Below are positions 1 through 8,439 of a stretch of 64,000 nucleotides of DNA, piece after piece. Location: positions 1 to 64,000 of the forward strand of contig CAZJQS010000020.1 in assembly GCA_964548175.1 (NCBI GenBank). The letters run 5' to 3'. Under the pieces are notes generated by a model. It was not told the DNA's origin. It searched no databases and was given only the letters and a program-made list of their open reading frames with translations. Numbering within the stretch: position 1 is the first letter of the stretch; the number at the start of each line of letters is the position of its first letter. This DNA is from JANQPA01 sp964548175. GTDB taxonomy: Bacteria > Bacteroidota > Bacteroidia > Chitinophagales > Saprospiraceae. The position numbers were made by a program, and so were the translations under genes.

Positions 1-22
1 CCAACCCAAATTATTACTTCCC

Positions 23-51
23 AAAGCCTTGCTTTTTGCAGGGCTTTTTTT
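23..51 (+). terminator. Rho-independent terminator of a gene left of the window
   Basis: Stem 23-32 (aaagccttgc) pairs with 38-47 (gcagggcttt) apart from one mismatch, around a five-T loop, and a T run follows to position 51. No gene precedes it inside the window, so it should end a rightward transcript that enters from the left. Confidence 0.7.
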
Positions 52-53
52 AT

Positions 54-338
54 TTTGCAACTGCGCTTTTATAATCCCACCGCTTGTTGCTAACCACATC
101 CAACTGAAAGGTGTTCCATTAATCGATTAAATTTCAGGGCTCTAACTGAACAAACAAAATTTGTCGGCGCCGAAAGGGGCGGAATTCTTTTTCCGATACT
201 ATTTAAGATTTTCTTAAATTTTAATGTGGCTTTGAGGCAATCTTTGCGTCTAAGGAGCATAAGCACCTCAAAGAAGCTGCATCACATTACTAAACCAATA
301 GCCGAATGGGTGCTTCAAAAGCCGTCTGTAATAAAAAA
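54..338. other. Intergenic leader upstream of the sigma factor gene
   Basis: No coding or RNA gene is visible. A small perfect palindrome, atttaaga/tcttaaat, lies at 201-219. TGGCTTTG at 227-234 is one base from the Bacteroidota -7 consensus TAnnTTTG but has no convincing -33 partner, so no promoter is called. Confidence 0.4.
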
Positions 339-890
339 ATGCCTGACCTGGAACTGATCAGGAACTTCCTGAAGTCTCAGGCTAACCCATGTTTCAACTA
401 TATCTACGAAAGATATGCAGCAAAAGTGTATAGCAAATGCATCGCTCTGTTGAAGGATGAAGCTATGGCCAAAGACGCCACCCAGGAAATTTTTATGAAA
501 ATATTCCTTAACCTCTCTAAATTTGGGGAAAGGGCTAAATTCTCCACCTGGCTGTATTCCATTACCTATAATTATTGCATAGACTTCCTTCGCAAAAAAA
601 ACAGAACGGGTAATATCTTTTCAGACGAAATGGAAAAAGCATCCGATGTCCAGGATGAAGTGAGCGATAAAGTATTGCTCGAAATGAAGGTGGACCAACT
701 TAGAAAAGTACTCGAAATGATCCCCCCAGATGACAAATACGTCCTGCTGATGAAGTATCAAGAGGACCTTTCCATCAAAGAAATAGCAGAAGTACTGGAT
801 AAATCGGAAAGCGCGATCAAAATGAAAATTAAAAGGGCTAAAACCAAAGCCCAAAACGCACTACGAGAAGTAGAGACCAGCTTAAATTAA
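339..890 (+). CDS. RNA polymerase sigma-70 family (ECF-type) sigma factor
   Basis: A 183-residue ECF-like sigma factor that would direct RNA polymerase to a specific promoter set. Region 2 is clear: DEAMAKDATQEIFMKIF followed by FSTWLYSITYNYCIDFLRKK, the core-binding and -10 recognition helices. Region 4 is near the C terminus, with YQEDLSIKEIAEVLDKSESA as the helix-turn-helix. An ATG at 306 in the same frame would add 11 residues that do not resemble the family, so 339 is preferred. No anti-sigma factor with a membrane segment is next to it; the next gene, six bases on, encodes a 64-residue soluble protein. The target regulon cannot be read from the sequence. Confidence 0.9.
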   Translation: MPDLELIRNFLKSQANPCFNYIYERYAAKVYSKCIALLKDEAMAKDATQEIFMKIFLNLSKFGERAKFSTWLYSITYNYCIDFLRKKNRTGNIFSDEMEKASDVQDEVSDKVLLEMKVDQLRKVLEMIPPDDKYVLLMKYQEDLSIKEIAEVLDKSESAIKMKIKRAKTKAQNALREVETSLN

Positions 891-896
891 AGCACA

Positions 897-1091
897 ATGG
901 AGGAAAACAGTTTTAAAGCATTGCTCGAAGAAGATAAAAAACACTTCGAACAGCATCACGAAAAAAATATCAGAGATAGCGTACAAGCTAATCTGACCGC
1001 CTTCAAACTAATAGGCGAAGTAGTCGAAATTTACTTGTCACGAGTGAAAGACATCGCAGTCATCGCATTTACAGATAATAATAAAAAATAA
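897..1091 (+). CDS. Small hypothetical protein (64 aa)
   Basis: Begins six bases after the sigma factor stop and ends 26 bases before the channel gene, so it is probably co-transcribed with both. The product is soluble, with no signal peptide or membrane helix. Its N-terminal half is charged and rich in His, Glu and Lys; its C-terminal half is more hydrophobic (LTAFKLIGEVVEIYL). I do not recognise a family. The position just after an ECF-like sigma gene, where anti-sigma factors often sit, makes a sigma-modulating role possible, but nothing in the sequence shows it. Confidence 0.55.
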   Translation: MEENSFKALLEEDKKHFEQHHEKNIRDSVQANLTAFKLIGEVVEIYLSRVKDIAVIAFTDNNKK

Positions 1092-1117
1092 CCCTGATCC
1101 CAAATAAAAAAAAGCTC

Positions 1118-1990
1118 ATGGAAATTCTCTTACTTCAGTCTAGCTTTTTGGAAAAAATGAAGGATACCCTGGCCGAACAGTCGGGCATGTTCATCGCTAC
1201 CCTGCCCCGCGTGATCGGAGCAATCCTTCTGATCATCATCGGCCGCTGGATCAGCCGACTGATGGCTAAAGTGGTCCGCAAATTGTTGGAAAAGATGGGC
1301 GTAGATAAACTGGCCGCCAAACTCAATGAGATCGACCTCATCCATAAATCCAATATCGAACTCGTCCCAAGTAAAGTCGTGTCCGCTATCGTTTATTATA
1401 TCCTCTTTTTTATCGTCATCCTCATCGCCACCGACGTCCTCGGTATGCAAGCCATCACAGATATGATGAATAATGTGCTGGCCTACATACCCAGCCTGGT
1501 CTCCGCCCTGCTTGTCTTCTTCGTAGGTATCCTGCTGGCCGATTTCCTTAAAAGAATTGTTCAGACTACTTGCAATTCCCTGGGTATCCCCGCAGCCAGC
1601 CTTATCGCTAATGTCGTCTTCTACTTCCTGTTCCTCAATGTAGCCATGATCACCCTTTCACAGGCAAGAGTCCAGACCTCTTTTATCGAAGAAAACCTGT
1701 CCATTATCCTGGGCGGAGTAGTACTGGCCTTTGCCATCGGATATGGCTTTGCATCCAGACCCGTACTCTCTAACCTGTTGGCGGCCTACTACAATAAAGG
1801 CAAAGTAAGCATCGGAGATTACATCGTTATCGAAGGAATAACCGGTGAAATAATCGCCATGGATAATTCTACCTTTACCGTGGAATCGGGCGAAACCATG
1901 ACCGTCGTTCCGCTACATAAATTGTCGACAGAGGCCTATCAACTCATAAAAAAGAAAGAAACACCACAACAAGAAGCAACAGAAAAATGA
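1118..1990 (+). CDS. Mechanosensitive ion channel (MscS-like) family protein
   Basis: A 290-residue membrane protein of the small-conductance mechanosensitive channel superfamily, expected to release solutes under osmotic downshock. About five hydrophobic helices are visible, near residues 25-45, 85-108, 118-148, 160-185 and 193-220. The last is the Gly/Ala-rich pore-like helix GGVVLAFAIGYGFASRPVLS. A short beta domain follows (KVSIGDYIVIEGITGEI), matching the MscS middle domain, but the large cytoplasmic cage is missing, so this is a short subtype. An internal Met at 1157 could also be the start. It closes the apparent operon begun by the sigma factor, which suggests an envelope or osmotic stress link (inference). 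Confidence 0.88.
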   Translation: MEILLLQSSFLEKMKDTLAEQSGMFIATLPRVIGAILLIIIGRWISRLMAKVVRKLLEKMGVDKLAAKLNEIDLIHKSNIELVPSKVVSAIVYYILFFIVILIATDVLGMQAITDMMNNVLAYIPSLVSALLVFFVGILLADFLKRIVQTTCNSLGIPAASLIANVVFYFLFLNVAMITLSQARVQTSFIEENLSIILGGVVLAFAIGYGFASRPVLSNLLAAYYNKGKVSIGDYIVIEGITGEIIAMDNSTFTVESGETMTVVPLHKLSTEAYQLIKKKETPQQEATEK

Positions 1991-2063
1991 CCGGCTCATG
2001 CCGCCAGTCTTAATAGCATTTTTTATTTTTCTGCCAATCGACTTTTTAACAGAAAAATAATTA

Positions 2064-3075
2064 ATGATGCTAAAAGTATTGCGCTTTTCGTTAATCCTCC
2101 TTTCTATCCCTTTTTTATTAATCGCTCAGGAAAACGATACCTCAATAGTGACGCCGCCATGGAAAACCGGCCTCAGCCTCGGACTGGACTTTTCCCAATT
2201 GCTGCAGATCAATCCCCGCCAGGGGGCCGGCCAGAACAGGCTCGGCGCAGGCACGGCTATTACCGCCTTCGCGAAGTATAAAAAAAAAGAGGCTGGCCTG
2301 GGATAACCAGTTCTCCTGGCAATTCGGCGTCCAGCGCCTTGGCACCGGACCCCTTGCCTCAGGAGAAAACATTCCCTTCCAGAAAGCCATCGACGAACTT
2401 AGATTGTCTTCAAAGCTTGGTTTCAGAACTTCCAGAAATTCCAAATTCTACTACGCCGCCGACTTCGGCTTCCTTAGCCAGCTGACGCCAACTTATCGCG
2501 GCACCGAAGAATATCCCGGAAACTTCCTTTCCAATATCGGCGATCAAGAGGCCGATCCGCTGGCCAGACTCTTTTCTCCAGCCGTCATCACCCTCTCCGC
2601 AGGCGTGGATTTTAAACCTTTCGATGAATTGTCGATCTACTATTCGCCAATCGGAGGGAAGTTCATCGTAGTGGCTGACGACAACATCGCCGTTCAGGGC
2701 GTCCACGGCAATCCCGTCACCAAGGATGCCGATGGAAATGTCATCGAGTTTGAAAACGTCTTCGCCCAGTTGGGCTCCTTGTTGAAGTTCGCCTATACCG
2801 ATCAATATGCTTCCGAAAAAATTACGGTTACCTCTAATCTCGCCCTTTATTCCAATTACCTGAATAACCCTCAAAACATAGATATAGACTGGACTAACGA
2901 ACTGGGGTATACCATCTTCAAAGGACTCGGACTGGCATTGACGCTCAACATCTTCTATGATGACGATGTGCTCGTGCAAATTACCGATTACGATGCCGTC
3001 GGCGGCGTCTCCGGGCTGGGTAAACGCGTAAGTATTACTCAGCAGTTGCTCATTAAATATAATGTGACCTTCTGA
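2064..3075 (+). pseudogene. DUF3078 family outer-membrane-type protein, frameshifted at an A9 run
   Basis: Two reading frames make one protein of about 335 residues. The first part (2064 to about 2288) has a signal peptide (LRFSLILLSIPFLLIAQ) and WKTGLSLGLDFSQLLQ. The second runs without a stop from about 2281 to 3075, and its first residues read LAWDNQFSWQFGVQRLG, as expected for DUF3078. The frame changes at a run of nine A, positions 2280-2288; eight A would restore it. Without correction the first frame stops at the TAA at 2304. Family members are Bacteroidota proteins of unknown function, predicted beta barrels. The intact downstream frame suggests a sequencing error, a very recent mutation or slippage-based expression rather than an old pseudogene. 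Confidence 0.8.
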
Positions 3076-3100
3076 TGAAACAGATTGTTTCTTATCTTTG
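3071..3100 (+). promoter_or_regulatory. Possible promoter of polA
   Basis: TATCTTTG at 3093-3100 is an exact TAnnTTTG -7 element of the Bacteroidota type, 24 bases before the polA ATG. The -33 side is weak: TCTG at 3071-3074, 18 bases upstream. Confidence 0.4.
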
Positions 3101-3123
3101 TTATTAAGCCAAAAATATCTTTC

Positions 3124-5919
3124 ATGCCAGCAAAGAAATTATACCTCCTGGACGGACATGCCCTGGTCTACAGAGCCCATTTTGCCTTCATCAACCGTCC
3201 GTTGATCAACTCCAAAGGCGTTAACACCTCCGCCATTACAGGCTTTACCCGGACCCTTTGGGATTTGATGCAGTCCGATGAAACCACCCACATCGCCGTA
3301 GCTTTTGACCCTAAAACCGCCACCTTCCGGCATGAAATTTTTCCCGAATATAAGGCCAATCGTGAAGAACAACCTGAAGATATCGCCATAGCATTGCCTT
3401 ACATAGTGGAGATCGTCAAAGCATTCAACGTACCCATTGTAACGGTAGATGGCTACGAGGCGGACGACGTGATTGGAACACTGGCAAAGCAGGCGGAAAA
3501 AGAGGGCTTCGAAGTGTATATGGTAACACCGGATAAAGACTTCGGACAGCTGGTTTCCGAACATATCTTTATGTACAAACCCTCCCGCCAAGGCAATGGG
3601 ATCGAGATCCTGGGGGTAAAAGAAGTCCTGGAAAAATGGCAGGTGGAACGCGTTGACCAGGTCGTGGATATGCTGGGGCTGCAAGGCGACAGTGTCGATA
3701 ATATTCCGGGTATCCCCGGCATCGGCCCTAAAACAGCCGCCAAATTACTGGCCCAATACGATACTCTGGAAGGCCTCATCGAAAATGCGGAGGAGCTGAA
3801 AGGAAAACAAAAAGAAAGAGTTATTGAATTTGCCGAACAGGGAAAATTATCCAAAGAACTGGCTCGTATCAATACAGAAGTGCCTATTCAGTTCGACGCC
3901 AAACTTTATGAGATCGAACCATATGATAAAAACCGCCTCGCAGAACTGTTCCGGGAATTAGAGTTCCGAACCCTGGCGCAGGCCGTCCTTGGAGAAAAAG
4001 AGGAAAAACAGGAAAGCGCCCAGGGAAGCTTGTTTCCCGACGAAGAGAAAAAGCCGGCGAAAAAACAGAGCGCCGTGGCGCCGCCGGCCCATTCTGTAGC
4101 CGACAAAAACCTGGCCAATACAGCCCATACCTACCACCTTGTCGATACAGAAGAAAAACACAAAGCACTCGTAAATATTCTCCTGGAACAAAAGGAAATC
4201 TGCTTCGATACCGAAACCACCAATGTGGACGCTACCCAGGCGGACCTCGTGGGGATGTCCTTTTCATTTAAAGCCGGAGAAGCTTACTACGTTCCCCTGC
4301 CTGCCGACAGAACCGAATGCCTGAAAATCCTGGATATTTTCAAACCCGTTTTCATTGAGGAAAAAATCGTTAAGATCGCCCAAAACATCAAATACGATGC
4401 CCTGGTCCTGAAATATTACGACATCGAGCTGAAAGGCCCCTACTTCGACACCATGATCGCCCATTACCTCATGGAACCGGAACTGAGGCATAACATGGAC
4501 TACCTGGCGGAAACCTATCTGAAGTACCAACCGGTAAAGATCGAAGCCCTCATCGGCAAAAAAGGGAAAAATCAGCTGAGCATGAGAGACGTGCCGGTGG
4601 ACAAAGTCAAGGACTATGCCGCAGAAGATGCCGATATTACCTATCAGCTTAAAGCTTTCCTGGCGCCGAAACTGGAAGAAGAAAAGCTGGTCGACCTCTA
4701 TCAATCCATCGAAGAGCCGCTGATCAAAGTACTTGTCGACCTGGAATACGAAGGAGTCAATCTGGATGTTGGTTTTCTTGACGATTATTCGGTCGAACTG
4801 GACAGGGAGATCAACGAACTGGAGAAAAAGATCCACGAAATAGCCGGGCTTAAGTTTAACATCGCTTCTCCCAAACAAGTAGGGGAAGTGCTCTTTGAAA
4901 AAATGGAAATTCCCTACAAGTGGAGAAAGACCAAATCCGGCCAGTATTCTACCAATGAAGAAAAACTGGCGGAACTGGCCAACGATCATGCCCTGGTCTA
5001 CGATATTTTAAAACACCGCGGGTTGACAAAGTTGAAATCCACCTATGTGGATGCGCTGCCTAAAATGGTCAATCCACGCACCGGCCGGATCCACAGTTCT
5101 TTCAATCAAGCCCTGGCGGCTACCGGACGCTTGAGTTCCAACAATCCCAACCTGCAGAATATTCCCATCCGTACGCCCGAGGGCGCCAAGGTACGGGAAG
5201 CTTTTATTCCCAGGGATCAGGATCACATCATCCTGGCTGCCGACTACTCGCAGATCGAGCTTCGCCTGATCGCTGAGATCAGCGGAGATGAGGCCATGCT
5301 GGAGGCCTTTCAGAAAGGACAGGATATCCACCGGGCTACCGCTGCCCGCGTATTCGAGGTGCCTTACGAGGAAGTGACCAAAGAGCAACGCTACCGCGCC
5401 AAGACCGTCAACTTCAGCATCATCTACGGTGCCGGCGCCACTAACCTGTCCAGACAGTTAGACATCAAACGGACTGAGGCCAAAGACCTGATCGATCAGT
5501 ATTTCAAACAATACGACGGCTTGAAGCATTACATGGAAAATGTTGTCAAGGAAGCTCGCGAAAACGGCTATGTGAAAACCCTCATGGGCCGCCGCCGATA
5601 CCTCCGGGATATCGATTCCAAGAGCTCCCTGGCCAGAAGTAATGCCGAACGGATTGCGATCAACACCCCGGTCCAGGGCTCTGCCGCCGACCTGATTAAA
5701 ATTGCAATGGTGAATATCCACAAGGTGTTTAAGGAAAAAGCGTTCCATTCCCGCATGGTTCTGCAGGTGCACGACGAATTGGTCTTCGACGCCCACAAGG
5801 ACGAACTAGATGCCATTATGCCGATAATAGAAGAAAAAATGAAAAACGCCATGCCAAAGCTGAAAGTGCCCATCCTTGTGGAGATGGGTGTTGGGGAGAA
5901 TTGGTTGGTGGCGCATTAG
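3124..5919 (+). CDS. polA: DNA polymerase I
   Basis: A 931-residue three-domain enzyme for primer removal, gap filling and repair; E. coli PolA has 928 residues. The 5'-nuclease domain (about 1-290) shows YEADDVIGTLA and the helix-hairpin-helix region DNIPGIPGIGPKTAAKLL. The 3'-5' proofreading domain (about 340-525) keeps all three motifs: FDTET, QNIKYDA and YAAEDAD. The polymerase domain shows ADYSQIELRLIAEISGDE, RAKTVNFSIIYGAG and QVHDELVFD. The ATG at 3124 is chosen because MPAKKLYLLDGHALVYRAHF is the normal N terminus; the upstream in-frame extension to 3085 is not conserved-looking. It appears to be transcribed alone. Confidence 0.97.
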   Translation: MPAKKLYLLDGHALVYRAHFAFINRPLINSKGVNTSAITGFTRTLWDLMQSDETTHIAVAFDPKTATFRHEIFPEYKANREEQPEDIAIALPYIVEIVKAFNVPIVTVDGYEADDVIGTLAKQAEKEGFEVYMVTPDKDFGQLVSEHIFMYKPSRQGNGIEILGVKEVLEKWQVERVDQVVDMLGLQGDSVDNIPGIPGIGPKTAAKLLAQYDTLEGLIENAEELKGKQKERVIEFAEQGKLSKELARINTEVPIQFDAKLYEIEPYDKNRLAELFRELEFRTLAQAVLGEKEEKQESAQGSLFPDEEKKPAKKQSAVAPPAHSVADKNLANTAHTYHLVDTEEKHKALVNILLEQKEICFDTETTNVDATQADLVGMSFSFKAGEAYYVPLPADRTECLKILDIFKPVFIEEKIVKIAQNIKYDALVLKYYDIELKGPYFDTMIAHYLMEPELRHNMDYLAETYLKYQPVKIEALIGKKGKNQLSMRDVPVDKVKDYAAEDADITYQLKAFLAPKLEEEKLVDLYQSIEEPLIKVLVDLEYEGVNLDVGFLDDYSVELDREINELEKKIHEIAGLKFNIASPKQVGEVLFEKMEIPYKWRKTKSGQYSTNEEKLAELANDHALVYDILKHRGLTKLKSTYVDALPKMVNPRTGRIHSSFNQALAATGRLSSNNPNLQNIPIRTPEGAKVREAFIPRDQDHIILAADYSQIELRLIAEISGDEAMLEAFQKGQDIHRATAARVFEVPYEEVTKEQRYRAKTVNFSIIYGAGATNLSRQLDIKRTEAKDLIDQYFKQYDGLKHYMENVVKEARENGYVKTLMGRRRYLRDIDSKSSLARSNAERIAINTPVQGSAADLIKIAMVNIHKVFKEKAFHSRMVLQVHDELVFDAHKDELDAIMPIIEEKMKNAMPKLKVPILVEMGVGENWLVAH

Positions 5920-6153
5920 ATGATTTATGATTATTGATAGGTACAGACGGACGGACCTCTCAATGGTCCTGATTGTCTGTTATGATCTTTCGAATCCACT
6001 CATTCGGAACCATATCTATGGTCAGATTCACTCTTTCGTTATCCCCATCGTTGACGACTTTTCGTACTCTTCTCTTATTTTATCGACATCAAAGACAAAG
6101 GCAGTTTTATCAAAAAAATCAGCATTACGCAGGCTGTGGAAAAGTAAACGCTA

Positions 6154-7044
6154 TCACTCAAAGTATTCTATCTCATTCTTTAAACGCTGATTAAACCCTG
6201 CCGTACTGGCGCCGTACAGCATCTGGTACAAACCCGTCCGCACAAAATGAGCCATCTCCACATCGCCGTGCTCGTTTAATTCATAACCGACTTCCTGGAT
6301 CAACTCGCCATTATAGGTTTCCTGTACCTGGCGGATCAATTTACAGTTATCATCATATTCAAACTGGAAGCGGAGCTGGTTGTTATAAGAGCGGTATTCT
6401 TCAATGCCTTCTTCCATCAAAAGGTCCCCTTCGTATTCGTAATAGTGACGATGAAGGAGATTACCCTCCTGATCATAGGCTTCTTCCTCCAGGACTCTGC
6501 CGTTTTCATCGCGCTCCCATTCAGTGGTCATGTATTCCTCTCCATCGATGATGACCTCTTCTTTGATCATTCTGTTGTTGTTATCGTAGACGTATACATG
6601 CTTTTCCCGGCTGTCCATATTGGCGTTATAATGCTCGACGGACTCTACTTGCTCGTCATCGCGAAAGATTTCTATGGTCTCTTCTTCCAGTTCGCCGTCC
6701 TGATCGAATTTGCGAATGGTTTTTTTGTTTCCCTCCACAATGACCTTTTCTACTTCAGAGCTGCCGTCCGAATAAGTGAGCGTTTTGGTCATGCTTTTTT
6801 TATCGTCGCTATAGGCATAATCGACTTGCTGGAAAGCTTCTTTTTCCTCGCCCTGAAGGGTCTCCTTCACCACTTTTCCCTCCTCATCATATTCGTAAGT
6901 GCTGGTGGAAACGGGAAAACCCCCGGGGGTGTATTCAATCTCTAATACCGGTTTGCCTTGCTCATTATATTGAGCTTCATAGATCAGATGGTTCTGGCCT
7001 CTGTCGGTGCAATCGTAACGCTTCAGGGATTTTACTTTTTTCAT
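6154..7044 (-). CDS. YD-repeat-like hypothetical protein
   Basis: A 296-residue protein made of imperfect units such as YEYDEEGKVVKET, YVYDNNNRMIKEE and FEYDDNCKLIRQ, the aromatic-x-D-x-x-G/N-x-hydrophobic pattern of YD (RHS-like) repeats. No signal peptide or membrane segment is seen, so it probably stays in the cytoplasm, unlike most RHS shells. There is no RHS core or C-terminal toxin domain, so this is not a polymorphic toxin. It follows the membrane protein gene by 30 bases on the same strand and is probably co-transcribed. Function unknown. Confidence 0.65.
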   Translation of the reverse strand: MKKVKSLKRYDCTDRGQNHLIYEAQYNEQGKPVLEIEYTPGGFPVSTSTYEYDEEGKVVKETLQGEEKEAFQQVDYAYSDDKKSMTKTLTYSDGSSEVEKVIVEGNKKTIRKFDQDGELEEETIEIFRDDEQVESVEHYNANMDSREKHVYVYDNNNRMIKEEVIIDGEEYMTTEWERDENGRVLEEEAYDQEGNLLHRHYYEYEGDLLMEEGIEEYRSYNNQLRFQFEYDDNCKLIRQVQETYNGELIQEVGYELNEHGDVEMAHFVRTGLYQMLYGASTAGFNQRLKNEIEYFE

Positions 7045-7074
7045 AAAGGTGGCTTGGATGATTTTTGAAAACGC

Positions 7075-7704
7075 TTATTTTTCTTTGACGGTCAGGATGA
7101 AATGCTCTTCATGCGTATGGCCGCTAACGATCACTTTGCCGGCCACGGAAACATCCATTTCAACCATACTATCAGCAGGAATGTAAGAAACTATTTGCAG
7201 ACTTCTATCCAAATAATCTAAATAATATATAGGGTCTTCTTCTCTTTTTTCTAAAGGAGATAAACCCCTCAGGATAATGCCCCCAAAGGCTTCCTGATTC
7301 TCATGGTCAAAAAAAAGACCCTCTAACGCTTCGATCGCAGGAATGGACCTAATGCCATAGGCGATAAACTCCTCAAATTCCAGCGCTTCAGACAGCACCG
7401 GGTCTTCTTTCGCAAAGGCTTCCAGTCCGTGATTGACTTTTCTATGCAGCTCAAGCTGTTCGTTTTTGATAAAAACTTCCCACTCGAAAGCAGGCAAATT
7501 AGAAGGGGGGGTATTTTTTTTCGAAAAAAAACGACGGTATTGTATCCAAAAAAATAGAATGATGACCAGAGGAAAGGCCATAATAGCGATCAGGATAAGG
7601 GCAAGGGCGCCCAGACTGGTGGCCAGCCTTTCTTTCCATATCGATGTTTGGGGAATAGGCTCGCAGGTATATGTCGTGGTGAATGTTTTCAATTTGGTGT
7701 GCAA
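7075..7704 (-). CDS. Hypothetical single-span membrane protein
   Basis: A 209-residue protein with one strong hydrophobic segment near residues 26-55 (LGALALILIAIMAFPLVII) followed by a basic RRFFSKK stretch, so the C-terminal 150 residues should be cytoplasmic. That domain is acidic and soluble and I recognise no motif in it. It precedes the YD-like gene by 30 bases, probably as one transcript, and is divergent from the small secreted protein at 7844. Confidence 0.6.
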   Translation of the reverse strand: MHTKLKTFTTTYTCEPIPQTSIWKERLATSLGALALILIAIMAFPLVIILFFWIQYRRFFSKKNTPPSNLPAFEWEVFIKNEQLELHRKVNHGLEAFAKEDPVLSEALEFEEFIAYGIRSIPAIEALEGLFFDHENQEAFGGIILRGLSPLEKREEDPIYYLDYLDRSLQIVSYIPADSMVEMDVSVAGKVIVSGHTHEEHFILTVKEK

Positions 7705-7775
7705 TGGATGAAAATTTAAAAAGATAAAACAGGGCCTCTATACAATAGTTCACCTTTTTTTTAGTATTATAGAGG

Positions 7776-7819
7776 AATAATATTGAAGGGACGCCGGCTG
7801 GCGCCCCTTCAATATTATT
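7776..7819. repeat. Long hairpin in a divergent control region
   Basis: aataatattgaaggg (7776-7790) pairs perfectly with cccttcaatattatt (7805-7819). An inner cgcc/ggcg stem (7792-7795 with 7800-7803) follows after one mismatch and closes on a four-base loop. No T run follows on either strand, so it is not a standard terminator. It lies 24 bases before the ATG at 7844, inside the likely leader of that gene. Confidence 0.75.
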
Positions 7820-7843
7820 GATCACTAAAAACTTCAACCACCA

Positions 7844-8203
7844 ATGAAAACAATCTTGTCTTTTTGTGCCTTTCTGCTGTTTTCACTAGCAGCTTACAGT
7901 CAATCTGTTGTAGGAACCTGGATGACCCAGGTGCCCGCCGACGATCAGGGGAATATGCTGACCCTGAAGTTTGTTATGAATGAGGATAACACCTATACTT
8001 ACCAGGAAGGAGATAATTTATACCCGCAGAATACTTACACCGTTAAAGGGAATGAGATTCATTTTAAAATAGATGATCCGGATTGTCCGGGCACTGCCAT
8101 TTGCGAATTTGAATTAAAAGATGCTTCTACCCTTTGGATGAAGCCTACCCAAATGCCTTGTCAGGATCAGGTGCCTCCTCCCCTTACCTTGAAAAAACAA
8201 TAA
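7844..8203 (+). CDS. Small secreted lipocalin-like hypothetical protein
   Basis: A 119-residue protein with a signal peptide (FCAFLLFSLAAYSQS, likely cleaved after YSQ). The mature part opens with VVGTWMTQVPADDQG and alternates short strand-like segments (LTLKFVMNEDNTYTY, TYTVKGNEIHFKI). This GTW start and beta pattern resemble lipocalin-like proteins of Bacteroidota, but the match is by eye only. Three Cys in the C-terminal half could form a disulfide after export. A long hairpin sits in its leader and a repeat element follows its stop codon. Confidence 0.6.
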   Translation: MKTILSFCAFLLFSLAAYSQSVVGTWMTQVPADDQGNMLTLKFVMNEDNTYTYQEGDNLYPQNTYTVKGNEIHFKIDDPDCPGTAICEFELKDASTLWMKPTQMPCQDQVPPPLTLKKQ

Positions 8204-8212
8204 CTCAAAAGA

Positions 8213-8415
8213 CCTGCGGCCTTTTTTCGCAGCCTTTAATATGATTTTTTTCGCGGTATTTAATAAGAAAAAATTCTGTTTTTTCTCATAGAAGTTGTTT
8301 AAAGTTTCCTCACTGGGCATAAAAGACGTTTTTGCAGCCCAGTAAGGAAACTTTAAACAACTTCTCATTAAATACCGCTAAAAAAGAAATTTATTAGGCT
8401 GCGAAAATCTGCAGG
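8213..8415. repeat. Dispersed palindromic repeat, copy 1 (nested inverted repeats)
   Basis: The core, 8290-8365, has 29-base arms (8290-8318 with 8337-8365) that differ at one base; the outer end reads agaagttgtttaaagtttcc. Outside it a second inverted repeat pairs 8228-8264 with 8367-8403 (cgcagcc and cgcggtatttaat against their complements, with small gaps), and cctgc/gcagg at 8213 and 8411 extends it. CAT flanks the core on both sides, possibly a three-base target duplication. It fills the gap between two converging genes. The same core arms recur at 23880 and, in part, at 48450. Confidence 0.85.
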
Positions 8416-8439
8416 ATGCTTTTGGGACAGCTTCTTTTT

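Noticed and set aside
5927..6190. Two overlapping rightward frames after polA (87 and 73 residues)
   Set aside because: Low-complexity, no family features, and they run into the end of the leftward YD-like gene; the spacer looks non-coding.
6154..7044. Possible RHS polymorphic toxin or toxin-antitoxin gene
   Set aside because: YD-like repeats are present, but there is no export signal, RHS core motif, variable C-terminal toxin or immunity gene.
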